From: Actinomyces weissii
GTDB lineage: Bacteria > Actinomycetota > Actinomycetes > Actinomycetales > Actinomycetaceae
DNA length: 64,000 nucleotides
Direction: 5' to 3'
Assembly: GCF_016598775.1 (NCBI RefSeq)
Contig: NZ_CP066802.1
Location: forward strand, 1,116,001 to 1,180,000
The notes beneath the pieces are model-generated. The model searched no databases, was not told the DNA's origin, and saw only the letters and a list, made by a program, of their open reading frames with translations. Below are positions 1 through 8,174 of the stretch, one piece after another. The translations under genes and the position numbers were made by a program. Position 1 is the stretch's first letter, and the number at the start of each line of letters is the position of its first letter.

Positions 1-534
1 CACACCAGCCTCGACTCCGCCCACGGTGGCGTGGCGGACGCCCTGGCACGGGCGGTGGGCCTGACCGGCGCCCGCGTGCTCAGCCCCTCCACGGCGGATC
101 CCCAGCAGGGCATCGGCCGGGTAGCCGACCTGGAGGAGCCCACCACCCTGCGCGAGCTCGCCCAGAAGGCGGCCGCGGCCCTACCCGACTCCGCCCCCGG
201 GCTGCTGGTCGGAGGCGACCTGGACGCTCAGGTCACCCGCGTCGCCGTCTCCGGCGGCTCCGGGGACTCCCTGCTGGGCCTGGCCCGCCAGGCCGGGGCC
301 GACGTCTTCCTCACCGCCGACCTGCGCCACCACCCGGCCAGCGAGCACCTGGAGGCGGGCCGCCCCTTCCTGCTGTGCGGCACCCACTGGGCCACCGAGT
401 GGGTGGGGCTGCCGCCCCTGGCCCGCCGTCTTGAGGAGCTGGCCAGCAAGCAGGGGCATAGGCTTAGCGTGACCGTCTCCCAGGCCGTCACCGACCCCTG
501 GGCGGTCCGCCTGCCGACCGGCCCCCGCGGCTGA
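1..534 (+). CDS. Nif3-like dinuclear metal centre protein (3' part)
   Basis: The gene is cut by the window edge; 177 residues are readable in frame from base 1. They begin with HTSLDSAHGGVADAL, the Nif3/YbgI motif with a metal-binding His and Asp. The C-terminal half carries LTADLRHHPASEHL and then CGTHWATEW, which matches the family pattern of a second His/Glu ligand cluster. Family members form toroidal hexamers with a dinuclear metal site, and their physiological role is poorly defined (GTP cyclohydrolase type 1-like in some annotations). The next gene, 42 bp downstream on the same strand, is its usual actinobacterial partner, so the two are probably co-transcribed. The family call is firm; the function is not. 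Confidence 0.9.
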   Translation, partial: HTSLDSAHGGVADALARAVGLTGARVLSPSTADPQQGIGRVADLEEPTTLRELAQKAAAALPDSAPGLLVGGDLDAQVTRVAVSGGSGDSLLGLARQAGADVFLTADLRHHPASEHLEAGRPFLLCGTHWATEWVGLPPLARRLEELASKQGHRLSVTVSQAVTDPWAVRLPTGPRG

Positions 535-576
535 GGCAGAACGCACACGCAAACGCAGCACCACAGGAGAGACACC

Positions 577-1317
577 GTGACGAGCGCCCCCATAGCCCAG
601 CAGCGCCGCCTCATCGAGCTCCAGGAGCTCGACTCCAGCCTGGCCCGCCTGGCCCACGAGCGCTCCCACCTGCCCGTACTGGAGTCCATCGCCAGGACCG
701 TGGCCTCCCTGAAGGCCAACCGCCGCGACGCCGTAGTCTCCCAGGGGGCGCTCGCGGACGCCAAGCACGAGCTCACCCGCCTGGAGGACGAGCTGACCCA
801 GGTCACCAGGCGCGCCAGCACCCTGCGGGAGCGCCTGCACTCCGGGGCGGCGGGCGCGCGGGACCTGCCTGCCCTGCAGAGCGAGATCGACCAGCTCGGA
901 CGCCGCCAGGCAGACCTGGAGGAACGCCAGCTGACGGCCTTGGAGGCGGTGGAGCAGATCCAGGCCGCGCTCGCAGAGCTGGACGCCGCCGAGCAGCGCA
1001 TCCGTGAGCAGGGCCGGGGCTTCACCGCCGTGCGGGACAAGGAGATGGCGCGGATCGACGCCGAGCGCGCCGACCTGGAGCAGCGGCGCGCGGACCTGGC
1101 CGCAGACCTGGACGGTGGGCTGCTCGCCGAGTACGAGCGGGTGCGGTCCCGCACCGGCGGGCTGGGGGCCGTGGCCCTCTACGGCAAGCGCCTGGAGGCG
1201 GCCCTGGAGATCAGCCCCCAGGAGCTGGCCCGCATCCTGGCGGCGCCTGCGGACCAGCTGCTGCACGCTGAGGAGAACGACGTCATCATCGTGCGCATGG
1301 AGGACCCCCAGGCCTGA
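577..1317 (+). CDS. Coiled-coil protein of the C4 zinc-ribbon (CT398-like) family, cysteines lost
   Basis: This 246-aa protein has a long Glu/Arg/Leu-rich coiled coil (about residues 10-190) followed by a short C-terminal domain. Length, coiled coil and position after a Nif3-like gene fit the actinobacterial 'zinc ribbon domain' family (Rv2229c-like). In that family the C-terminus carries two CxxC pairs. Here the matching segment reads GKRLEAALEISPQELARI, later LLHAEENDVIIVRME, with no cysteine at all. The fold may persist without zinc. The start is GTG at 577 preceded by a GAGAGA-type ribosome site. The function is unknown in the family; a nucleic-acid or scaffold role is often assumed. Confidence 0.85.
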   Translation: MTSAPIAQQRRLIELQELDSSLARLAHERSHLPVLESIARTVASLKANRRDAVVSQGALADAKHELTRLEDELTQVTRRASTLRERLHSGAAGARDLPALQSEIDQLGRRQADLEERQLTALEAVEQIQAALAELDAAEQRIREQGRGFTAVRDKEMARIDAERADLEQRRADLAADLDGGLLAEYERVRSRTGGLGAVALYGKRLEAALEISPQELARILAAPADQLLHAEENDVIIVRMEDPQA

Positions 1318-1472
1318 GCCCCGCTGGGCCCAGCCGTGCAGCTGCGCCCGGTCCCTCAATCACCTGGGCCCGGCCGCCTGGACGGCCCCAGCGGTCGGGT
1401 AAGCAGCTAAGCAGCAGCCAGCCGGGTCAGCTCCAGCCAAGGCAGCCTGTTAGGCCAGCGGCACTCAGCCCG

Positions 1473-2279
1473 CTAAGCCAGCACCAGGGTCAGGTCCTGC
1501 CGACCCTGCCGGTCCGGCCGCCCCAGCTCCACCCCGCTTACAGCCTCCAGGCCCGTCGCCACCTGGGCTACCGCCTGGGGGCTGTCCAGGGCGCCCTCGC
1601 CCCGCTCCAGGGCCGTCAGCAGCGCCCCCGCCAGCAGGCCGCGGCTGTGCTTGGCGTGGTGCGAGACCACCTTGCGCCTCCCGTCCTGCTCCGTGACCAC
1701 CCGCACCCGCAGCAGCTCGCAGACCCCTTGGGAGGGCTGCCAGGCGGCGGCATAGTCGGCTGAGCGGCAGTCCACCACCACCTGGTCAGCACAGTGCCGG
1801 TCCAGCAGCCCGGCCAGCTGCGGGCGCCAGAAGCCCGCCAGGCGGCCCAGCCGCGGCAGCCGGACCCCCATGGCGGCCCGGTGGTCCGGCACCAGGTCAC
1901 CCGACCGCAGCACCCCCCACAGCCCGGAGAGCACCAGCACCTCGCGGTTGGCGACCTGCGCCGTGAGGGCGGAGGCAAAGTGCTGCGCCAAGCCAGCGGC
2001 CTCAAAGAGAACCCCCGTGTACAGCCGGTAGGCGGGGGCGCAGGGGGCAGTGGGCAGCACCGTGTTCAAGGCGGCGTCCGCCGCGGACCGGGGGCCCAGT
2101 CCCAGTACCTGGGCAGCCTGGTCGGTGGCGCTCACCTGCGCCAGCTCGGCCATAACCGTCTGCCTGGCGGCAGTCAGCTCCGCGGCGAAGGCCAGGGCGG
2201 ACAGGTCCAGGACAGGCCCCTCCTGGGGCGTCGTCTTGCCCTCTGAGGGCGGCAGGAGTATCGGCACGTCAGCAATCAT
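1473..2279 (-). CDS. yaaA: Peroxide stress protein YaaA (DUF328/UPF0246)
   Basis: This 268-aa protein opens with ILLPPSEGKT, the YaaA signature. The full length matches the family, as do the later LYTGVLFEA, LSGLWGVLR and VVSHHAKHSRG segments. E. coli YaaA lowers free iron and limits Fenton damage during peroxide stress; transfer of that role to this organism is inference. The gene converges on the preceding zinc-ribbon-like gene across 155 bp in which I see no strong terminator, and it diverges from rnpB. The ATG at 2279 is the only start that keeps the conserved N-terminus. Confidence 0.9.
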   Translation of the reverse strand: MIADVPILLPPSEGKTTPQEGPVLDLSALAFAAELTAARQTVMAELAQVSATDQAAQVLGLGPRSAADAALNTVLPTAPCAPAYRLYTGVLFEAAGLAQHFASALTAQVANREVLVLSGLWGVLRSGDLVPDHRAAMGVRLPRLGRLAGFWRPQLAGLLDRHCADQVVVDCRSADYAAAWQPSQGVCELLRVRVVTEQDGRRKVVSHHAKHSRGLLAGALLTALERGEGALDSPQAVAQVATGLEAVSGVELGRPDRQGRQDLTLVLA

Positions 2280-2343
2280 AGGGAGGACGACGGCGCCTCA
2301 GCCCCCAGCGCGCCCTGGAGCCCGCTGCGGTGGAGCGGGCCGG

Positions 2344-2349
2344 TATACT
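2344..2349 (+). promoter_or_regulatory. -10 element of the rnpB promoter
   Basis: TATACT lies 9 nt upstream of the first base of the RNase P RNA P1 helix, the right distance for a sigma-70/SigA -10 box. No clear TTGACA-like -35 is visible 16-18 nt upstream. Confidence 0.6.
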
Positions 2350-2358
2350 CGCGGGCGC

Positions 2359-2742
<384 letters not shown>

Positions 2743-2802
2743 CCACCAGCACACCACTGACGCACCAGCGTCAGCCTGCGCACCCAGCCGTAGCTACAAG
2801 GT

Positions 2803-2837
2803 AAGGGCCCCACCAGGATCGTCCCGGTGGGGCCCTT
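2803..2837. terminator. Hairpin terminator between rnpB and the convergent membrane-protein gene
   Basis: AAGGGCCCCACC (2803-2814) pairs with GGTGGGGCCCTT (2826-2837) across an 11-nt loop. It lies 60 nt past rnpB and 20 nt past the stop of the opposing gene, so it can serve both strands. Confidence 0.8.
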
Positions 2838-2857
2838 GCGCCGTTTACAGGCCTAGC

Positions 2858-4153
2858 TCACTTGGCCTGGACGTAGACCTCGTCGGGGTTGTGGAAGCCC
2901 TTGACGGCGAACACGCCCTTGTTGACCTCGGAGGTCGGGATCACGAAAGTGAAGTAGCCAGTCGCGGTACCGCCGTCACGAGGCATGTCGACGCTGTCGA
3001 ACTCGTCCTTGGCGAACACGAACTCCTTCTCGTAGCTGGAGCCGTTATCTGCCACGTAGTCGACACGGACGTCGAAGTAGCGCATCTGCCCCTTGCCGTG
3101 GTAGGTGACCGTCACAGGCAGCCGGATGTAGACCTTGTCCGCACCGGGGTCCTTGTAGGAGAACTTCGCGGCTTCCTTGAGCTCGTCGTTGGCGTTCCAC
3201 TTCACCGCCCCGAAGGTCACGTCAATGGAGGCGTCGGGGTCATTGGCGAACTTGTCAGCCTTGAAGGTCAGGCTGTTGGACGCCGGGTCGATCGGGTTGC
3301 TGCGGGTGGTCCCTGCCTCACCCTCAGCCTTCTTCGAGGAGGGGGCAGAAGGAGCAGCAGCGCCACCAGTCGGCTGCGGCTTAGGCTTCGTCGTGTCCGC
3401 GGAGCCGTCCGAGCCGGTGGGCTCAGGCTTGGGGTCCTCGGTGGTAGCCGAGGTGGCGGCGGCTGCGGGCTCAGAGGTCTCCTTGTCGTCGCCGCTCAGG
3501 GACAGCGCCAAGGCGATCACCGCGATGAGGGCCACTACGACGGCGACGATGATCGCCCAGAACCACCACTGCTTGGTGACCGGGGTGCTGCTCGCCGGGG
3601 CGGCGCCGGCCACGTCCACCGGCTGCCAGCCAGCAGGCTGGGACGGGGAGGAGTGGTAAGGGGTCGGTGCCTGGGCGTAGTCCAGGTTAGCGGCGTAGGG
3701 GCTGGCGGAGGGGGCAGAGCCGACCGAGGACGCCATGGCAGGCATGGGGGTGGTGGAACCAGGGGCCGGGGCGGAACCCACTGAGGGGGCGGAGGCGCCG
3801 AAGGCGGGGGCCGAGCCGACCACGGGCTCCGGGGAGCCGAAGGCGGGGGCCGCACCCGTCGTCGGGTCCGGGGCGCCGAAGGCGGGGGCCGCACCCGTCG
3901 TCGGGTCCGGGGCGCCGAAGCCAGGGGCGGAGCCGATAGAGGGAGAAGACGGGTTCACCACGGGGGAGCCCGTGGAGACGACCTGGGTAGGCGCCAGGCC
4001 GGTGCCGTCGCCCTCTGGGATGGAGTCGTCGACCCAGAGCTGCCAGCCCTCAGGGGCTGGCCCCCAGGCGGGGTCTGGCTGCCATCCAGCCGGTGGCACG
4101 AACCCCTCCGGCGGGGCGGGCCAGTTAGGTGGCGGGTTAAAGCGCAGGGCCAT
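2858..4153 (-). CDS. Pro/Ala-rich single-pass membrane protein with extracytoplasmic C-terminal domain
   Basis: This 431-aa protein is of unassigned function. Residues 1-40 carry tryptophan/proline motifs (NWPAPPEGF, GWQPDPAW, EGWQLW) like those at the N-termini of actinobacterial DUF2510-type membrane proteins. Residues 60-190 are Ala/Pro/Gly-rich and contain a 13-residue tandem repeat (APDPTTGAAPAFG). One membrane helix lies at about 196-219. After a Lys/Pro/Ser-rich linker, residues 290-431 form a globular domain of beta character, possibly DUF4352- or immunoglobulin-like. The topology implies a cytoplasmic proline-rich tail and an external domain. The start is supported by GGAGG just upstream of the ATG. 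Confidence 0.75.
   Translation of the reverse strand: MALRFNPPPNWPAPPEGFVPPAGWQPDPAWGPAPEGWQLWVDDSIPEGDGTGLAPTQVVSTGSPVVNPSSPSIGSAPGFGAPDPTTGAAPAFGAPDPTTGAAPAFGSPEPVVGSAPAFGASAPSVGSAPAPGSTTPMPAMASSVGSAPSASPYAANLDYAQAPTPYHSSPSQPAGWQPVDVAGAAPASSTPVTKQWWFWAIIVAVVVALIAVIALALSLSGDDKETSEPAAAATSATTEDPKPEPTGSDGSADTTKPKPQPTGGAAAPSAPSSKKAEGEAGTTRSNPIDPASNSLTFKADKFANDPDASIDVTFGAVKWNANDELKEAAKFSYKDPGADKVYIRLPVTVTYHGKGQMRYFDVRVDYVADNGSSYEKEFVFAKDEFDSVDMPRDGGTATGYFTFVIPTSEVNKGVFAVKGFHNPDEVYVQAK
3797..3920 (-). repeat. 39-bp tandem repeat inside the Pro/Ala-rich gene
   Basis: Units start at 3797, 3836 and 3875, with a partial fourth at 3914, each beginning GCCGAAG. The units at 3836 and 3875 look identical and the one at 3797 is diverged. 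The period of 39 is a multiple of three, so copy-number change would preserve the reading frame and alter only the length of the cytoplasmic linker. Confidence 0.85.
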
Positions 4154-4250
4154 GAAGAACCTCCGTCTAGGGTGGGGTGTCTAAGTTTGTACCGGTAACC
4201 CCAATCTACACGCCAGGGTGCTGGCCGGGCTGGCCCCGGGAACGGCTGGT

Positions 4251-4270
4251 ACAGGGGAGGAGTCCCCTGT
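4251..4270 (-). terminator. Short hairpin downstream of map
   Basis: ACAGGGGA pairs with TCCCCTGT over a 4-nt loop, about 38 nt beyond the map stop codon. There is no T-tract. It is a plausible intrinsic terminator for a GC-rich genome. Confidence 0.5.
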
Positions 4271-4308
4271 TGCCGGCTCGTGCGCGGGTCTGCGGGGTAC
4301 CTGTGGGG

Positions 4309-5199
4309 TCAGGGCAGGGTGAGTATATCGGCGCCGTCCTCAGTGACCACCAGGGTGTGCTCGAACTGCGCGGTGCGGGCACGGTCCCGGGTGACCACCG
4401 TCCAGCCGTCCTCCCACTGCTCCCACTCCTCAGTGCCCAGGGTCAGCATCGGCTCGATGGTGAAGACCATCCCCACCTCCATGAGCTCGGCGTGCAGCGG
4501 GGCGGCGTCGTAGTGGGGGATGATGAGCCCGGAGTGGAAGGCCTCACCCACCCCGTGGCCCGTGTAGTCCCGCACCACCCCGTAGCTGAAGCGCTTGGCG
4601 TACCGCTCGATCACCCGGCCGATCACGTTGACCTCCCGGCCCGGGCGCACCGCCTTGATGCCCCGCTCCATAGCCTCACGGGTGCGCTCGATCAGCAGCT
4701 CCGTCTGCGGGTCCACCTGCCCGACGGCGTAGGTGGCGTTGGTATCACCGTGCACGCCGTCCAGGTAGGCGGTGACGTCCAGGTTGACCAGGTCGCCCTC
4801 CTGCAGGACCGTGGAGTCCGGGATGCCGTGGCAGATGACCTCGTTGACCGAGGTGCAGATCGACTTGGGGAAGCCCATGTACCCCAGGCAGGAGGGGTAG
4901 GCGCCGTGGTCGCACAGGTACTCGTGCGCGATCTGGTCCAGCCTGTCCGTGGTCACCCCGGGCACGATCGCCTGGGCGGCCTGCTCCAGGGCCCGGGCCG
5001 CCAAGCGCCCGGCAGCCCGGATGCGCTCCACGGTCTCCGGGTCCTTGACGTCTGAGGCGGTCACGCGCTCAGGGCCGTCGTGGAACAGGTACTCCGGGCG
5101 GGCGATGCTGCTGGGCACATGGCGCTCCGGGCTCAGCCGGCCCTTGGTCAGGGTGCCTCGGGGAGCGCGGTCTGCCAGCGCGGTGGTGGGGATGCTCAT
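4309..5199 (-). CDS. map: Methionine aminopeptidase, type I
   Basis: This 296-aa enzyme removes the initiator Met from nascent proteins. The five metal ligands of the pita-bread fold are visible: D141 (NLDV), D152 (HGDTN), H215 (GHGVG), E249 (TIEPM) and E280 (FEHT). The substrate-binding His lies in EVICHGIPD. Compared with E. coli MAP there is an N-terminal extension of roughly 40 residues, as in actinobacterial MapB-type enzymes. The chosen ATG at 5199 is the longest sensible start. A short hypothetical gene ends 18 bp upstream on the same strand, so co-transcription is likely. Confidence 0.95.
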   Translation of the reverse strand: MSIPTTALADRAPRGTLTKGRLSPERHVPSSIARPEYLFHDGPERVTASDVKDPETVERIRAAGRLAARALEQAAQAIVPGVTTDRLDQIAHEYLCDHGAYPSCLGYMGFPKSICTSVNEVICHGIPDSTVLQEGDLVNLDVTAYLDGVHGDTNATYAVGQVDPQTELLIERTREAMERGIKAVRPGREVNVIGRVIERYAKRFSYGVVRDYTGHGVGEAFHSGLIIPHYDAAPLHAELMEVGMVFTIEPMLTLGTEEWEQWEDGWTVVTRDRARTAQFEHTLVVTEDGADILTLP

Positions 5200-5217
5200 G
5201 GTGCCAGCATAGGAGCG

Positions 5218-5703
5218 TCAGGCGGTCTCGCCGCCACCGGCTGCGGGGCGTGCGGGACCAGGCTCCGGGGGCTGCTCCTGCGCCTGGTCGAGCATGGCCG
5301 CCAGCACCTCGTCCTGCAGGGAGTTCACGAGCCCTACCAGCTCCTTTAGCCGGGCTCGCCGTTGCCTGCTGCCACCCGCCGAGACCAGCTCCAGGGCGGA
5401 GCCCAGGCGGGAGACCGACAGGCGCCAGCGCGCCACCGGGGCCTGGGGCGGGAACAGGTCCCCACGCTGCTCCAGCAGCAGCTCCAGGGCAGCCAGACGC
5501 TGCGCCAGGACGGCCGGGGAGCGGGAGGCGCCGGGGCGCGGCAGCCGGGGGCCCAGGCGTCGGGCCCGTTCCGGCAGGCCCAGCCGCTCCACCACGGCCA
5601 GCAGCCGGGTGACGTTCTCCGGGTCGCGCAGTGCATCCACCACCAGGCCAGCCACTAGGGCACCCAGCCCGCTGCGCAGGCTCACCAGCCTCTTGCCTGC
5701 CAT
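5218..5703 (-). CDS. Hypothetical protein, Leu/Arg/Ala-rich, helical
   Basis: A 161-aa protein that I do not recognise. It is basic and mostly helical, with regular Leu spacing and no convincing membrane segment or Cys/His motif; the C-terminal 20 residues are Pro/Gly/Ala-rich. The ATG at 5703 is preferred over the GTG at 5709: AGGAGG lies 5 nt before the ATG but abuts the GTG. It sits between panB and map in the same direction with short gaps, and codon composition resembles its neighbours, so it is probably a real gene. Confidence 0.65.
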   Translation of the reverse strand: MAGKRLVSLRSGLGALVAGLVVDALRDPENVTRLLAVVERLGLPERARRLGPRLPRPGASRSPAVLAQRLAALELLLEQRGDLFPPQAPVARWRLSVSRLGSALELVSAGGSRQRRARLKELVGLVNSLQDEVLAAMLDQAQEQPPEPGPARPAAGGGETA

Positions 5704-5728
5704 GCTCACCTCCTGCGACCGTGCCGTC

Positions 5729-6637
5729 TCAGGCCTCGAACCAGTGCTCGGCGGTGGGGAAGGCCCCGGTGCGCACCGCCTGGGCGTAGTCGGTGGCCGC
5801 CTGCGTCAGCGCCGCCCCGACCTGTCCGAACTGCTTGGCGAAACGCGGCTTCCAGCCGGTCATGCCCGCCATGTCCGTCCACACGAGCACCTGGCCGTCA
5901 CAGCGGGCCCCGGCGCCGATACCGATCGTGGCCACCGGGCACTCCTGTGTCACCCGGGCCGCCACCGGCTCGGGCACCATCTCCAGCACCACCGCCACCG
6001 CCCCGGCCTCAGCCAGCGCCAGGGCGTCCCGCAGCAGCGTCTCGGCAGCCTGCTCACCCCGGCCCTGGACCCTAAAGCCGCCGAGCATGTTCACGGACTG
6101 GGGGGTGAAGCCCAGGTGGCCCACCACCGGGACGCCCGCCTGGGTCAGGGCCCGCACCGACTTGGCGCGGGGACGCCCGCCCTCCAGCTTGACGGCGTTC
6201 GCCCCCGCCTTCATCAGGCGGGCCGCACTGGCCAGCGCCTGCTTGGGTCCCGCCTCATAGGAGCCGAAAGGCAGGTCCGCCACCACCATCGCGTACTGGC
6301 GGCCCCGGGCCACCGAGCGGGTGCACACCACCATCTCGTCAAGCTCCACCGGCAGGGTGGAGTCCAGGCCGAGCATCACGTTGCCCACCGAGTCGCCCAC
6401 CAGCAGCATGTCGCAGCCTGCCTCGTCCAGGAGGCGGGAGGTGACGGCGTCGTAGGCGGTGAGCATCACCAGCTTCTCGCCCCGCTCCTTGGCCTGGGCT
6501 ATGTGCTGCACCCGGAAGGGCTTGCGGGGGGACTGGCTGGCAGCGCCTGCCGCAGGGGCGGTCGGGCCCCCCTTCCCGCGGGTCGCGGCGGCGTCGCCCG
6601 GCAGGGGACTGGCGTGGTTGCTTACGCGCTCACTCAT
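5729..6637 (-). CDS. panB: 3-methyl-2-oxobutanoate hydroxymethyltransferase
   Basis: PanB makes ketopantoate from ketoisovalerate and methylene-THF, the first step to pantothenate and CoA. Family motifs are clear: VMLTAYDAVTSRLLDEAG; LVGDSVGN and VVADLPFGSYE with the metal-binding Asp residues; NAVKLEGG with the third ligand; GHLGFTPQSVN; and VVLEMVPEPVA with the catalytic Glu. The length of about 302 aa includes a 35-residue low-complexity N-terminal extension. The ATG at 6637 is chosen, though a GTG at 6643 is possible and neither has a strong ribosome site. No panC or panD is in the window. It diverges from glnA2, as in other actinobacteria. Confidence 0.95.
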   Translation of the reverse strand: MSERVSNHASPLPGDAAATRGKGGPTAPAAGAASQSPRKPFRVQHIAQAKERGEKLVMLTAYDAVTSRLLDEAGCDMLLVGDSVGNVMLGLDSTLPVELDEMVVCTRSVARGRQYAMVVADLPFGSYEAGPKQALASAARLMKAGANAVKLEGGRPRAKSVRALTQAGVPVVGHLGFTPQSVNMLGGFRVQGRGEQAAETLLRDALALAEAGAVAVVLEMVPEPVAARVTQECPVATIGIGAGARCDGQVLVWTDMAGMTGWKPRFAKQFGQVGAALTQAATDYAQAVRTGAFPTAEHWFEA

Positions 6638-6842
6638 GCCCACAGCCTACCCAGCCCCGCCGTCGCCCGGCCCGCAGCCACCCAGGCAGCCGGTCGATGG
6701 CCAGGTCGACGGCGGCCCGCCCCGCCGTCGCCCGACGACGGTGCGGGCGCTTCAACCCAGGCCTCAGGCAGGGCACAATGGCCCGGGCTGGGGCACAGCC
6801 TGGCGACGTCGCCCCCTCGGCGGGGCAGGAGGGAGCACCGCG

Positions 6843-8165
6843 GTGGACAAGCAGCAGGAGTTCGTACTGCGCACGATCGAGGAGCGCGACATCCGCTTCG
6901 TGCGCCTGTGGTTCACCGACGTGCTGGGCCAGCTCAAGTCGGTGGCCGTGGCCCCCGCCGAGATCGAGGGCGCCTTCGAGGAGGGGATCGGCTTTGACGG
7001 CTCCGCCGTGGAGGGCCTGACCCGCGTCTACGAGTCCGACATGCTCCTGGCCCCCGACCCGGCCAGCTTCCAGATGCTGCCCTGGCGTGAAGGCGTGGCC
7101 CGCATGTTCTGCGACATCCTCACCCCCGACGGCCTGCCCGCCCGCACCGACCCGCGCGCCGTCCTGGAGCGGCAGCTGGCCCGCGTGGCCGATGCCGGCT
7201 TCACCTGCTACGTGCACCCGGAGATCGAGTTCTACCTGGTGGACCACCGGCCTGACGGCTCGGTGCACCCCACCGACCACGCCGGGTACTTCGACCACGT
7301 GCCCGGCGGCACCGCCCACGACTTCCGTCGCCGCGCGATCCTCATGCTGGAGCAGATGGGCGTCTCCGTGGAGTTCTCCCACCACGAGGGCGGCCCCGGC
7401 CAGAACGAGATCGACCTGCGCTTCGCCGACGCCCTGTCCATGGCGGACAACATCATGACCTTCCGGGCCGTGGTCCAGGAGGTCGCCCTGCAGGAGGGCA
7501 GCCACGCCACCTTCATGCCCAAGCCCTTCGTGGGGCACCCCGGCTCCGGCATGCACACCCACTTCTCCCTGTTCGAGGGGGAGCGCAACGCCTTCTTCGA
7601 CCCGGCCGGGCAGTACCAGCTCTCCGCCACCGGCCGCTCCTTCATTGCCGGGCTGCTGCGCCACGCCGCCGAGATCACCGCCGTCACCAACCAGCACGTC
7701 AACTCCTACAAGCGCCTGTGGGGCGGGGACGAGGCCCCCAGCTACGTCTGCTGGGGGCGCAACAACCGCTCGGCCCTGGTGCGCGTGCCCATGCACAAGC
7801 CTGGCAAGGCCCAGTCCGTGCGCGTGGAGTACCGGGGCATAGACTCCTCCGCCAACCCCTACCTGGCCTACGCCGTCGTGCTGGCAGCCGGGATGAAAGG
7901 CATTGAGGAGGGCTACGAGCTGCCCCCGGAGGCTGAGGACGACGTCTGGTCCCTCACCGAGGTGGAGCGCTCCGCCCTGGGCATCACCGAGCTACCCAGC
8001 TCCTTGAAGAGCGCCATCCGGGCCATGAAGGACTCCGAGCTGGTGGCTGAGACCCTGGGGGAGGGGGCCTTCGAGTTCTTCCGCTCCAACAAGCAGCGCG
8101 AGTACGAGGCCTACGACGCCCAGGTCACCGACTTCGAGCTCCAGCAGTTCTTCCCGCGCCTGTGA
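6843..8165 (+). CDS. glnA2: Type I glutamine synthetase paralogue (GlnA2)
   Basis: This 440-aa GS-I alpha-type enzyme ligates ammonia to glutamate, or to a related substrate, using ATP. It shows FDGSAVEGLTRVYESDM, HPEIEFYL, VEFSHHEGGPGQNEID, the NQHVNSYKRL loop and RNNRSALVRVP. The start is GTG at 6843 with AGGAGGG upstream; the longer open frame has no support. At the position of the adenylylation tyrosine of GlnA1 it has Trp369 (DVWSL), so GlnE cannot modify it there. Next to glnE, it matches mycobacterial glnA2. Some actinobacterial GlnA paralogues are gamma-glutamyl-polyamine synthetases, so the substrate is not proven. Confidence 0.92.
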   Translation: MDKQQEFVLRTIEERDIRFVRLWFTDVLGQLKSVAVAPAEIEGAFEEGIGFDGSAVEGLTRVYESDMLLAPDPASFQMLPWREGVARMFCDILTPDGLPARTDPRAVLERQLARVADAGFTCYVHPEIEFYLVDHRPDGSVHPTDHAGYFDHVPGGTAHDFRRRAILMLEQMGVSVEFSHHEGGPGQNEIDLRFADALSMADNIMTFRAVVQEVALQEGSHATFMPKPFVGHPGSGMHTHFSLFEGERNAFFDPAGQYQLSATGRSFIAGLLRHAAEITAVTNQHVNSYKRLWGGDEAPSYVCWGRNNRSALVRVPMHKPGKAQSVRVEYRGIDSSANPYLAYAVVLAAGMKGIEEGYELPPEAEDDVWSLTEVERSALGITELPSSLKSAIRAMKDSELVAETLGEGAFEFFRSNKQREYEAYDAQVTDFELQQFFPRL

Positions 8166-8174
8166 GCCCCGGCC

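Noticed and set aside
5294..6997. 567-codon plus-strand frame across panB
   Set aside because: It shadows panB on the opposite strand and has no family features.
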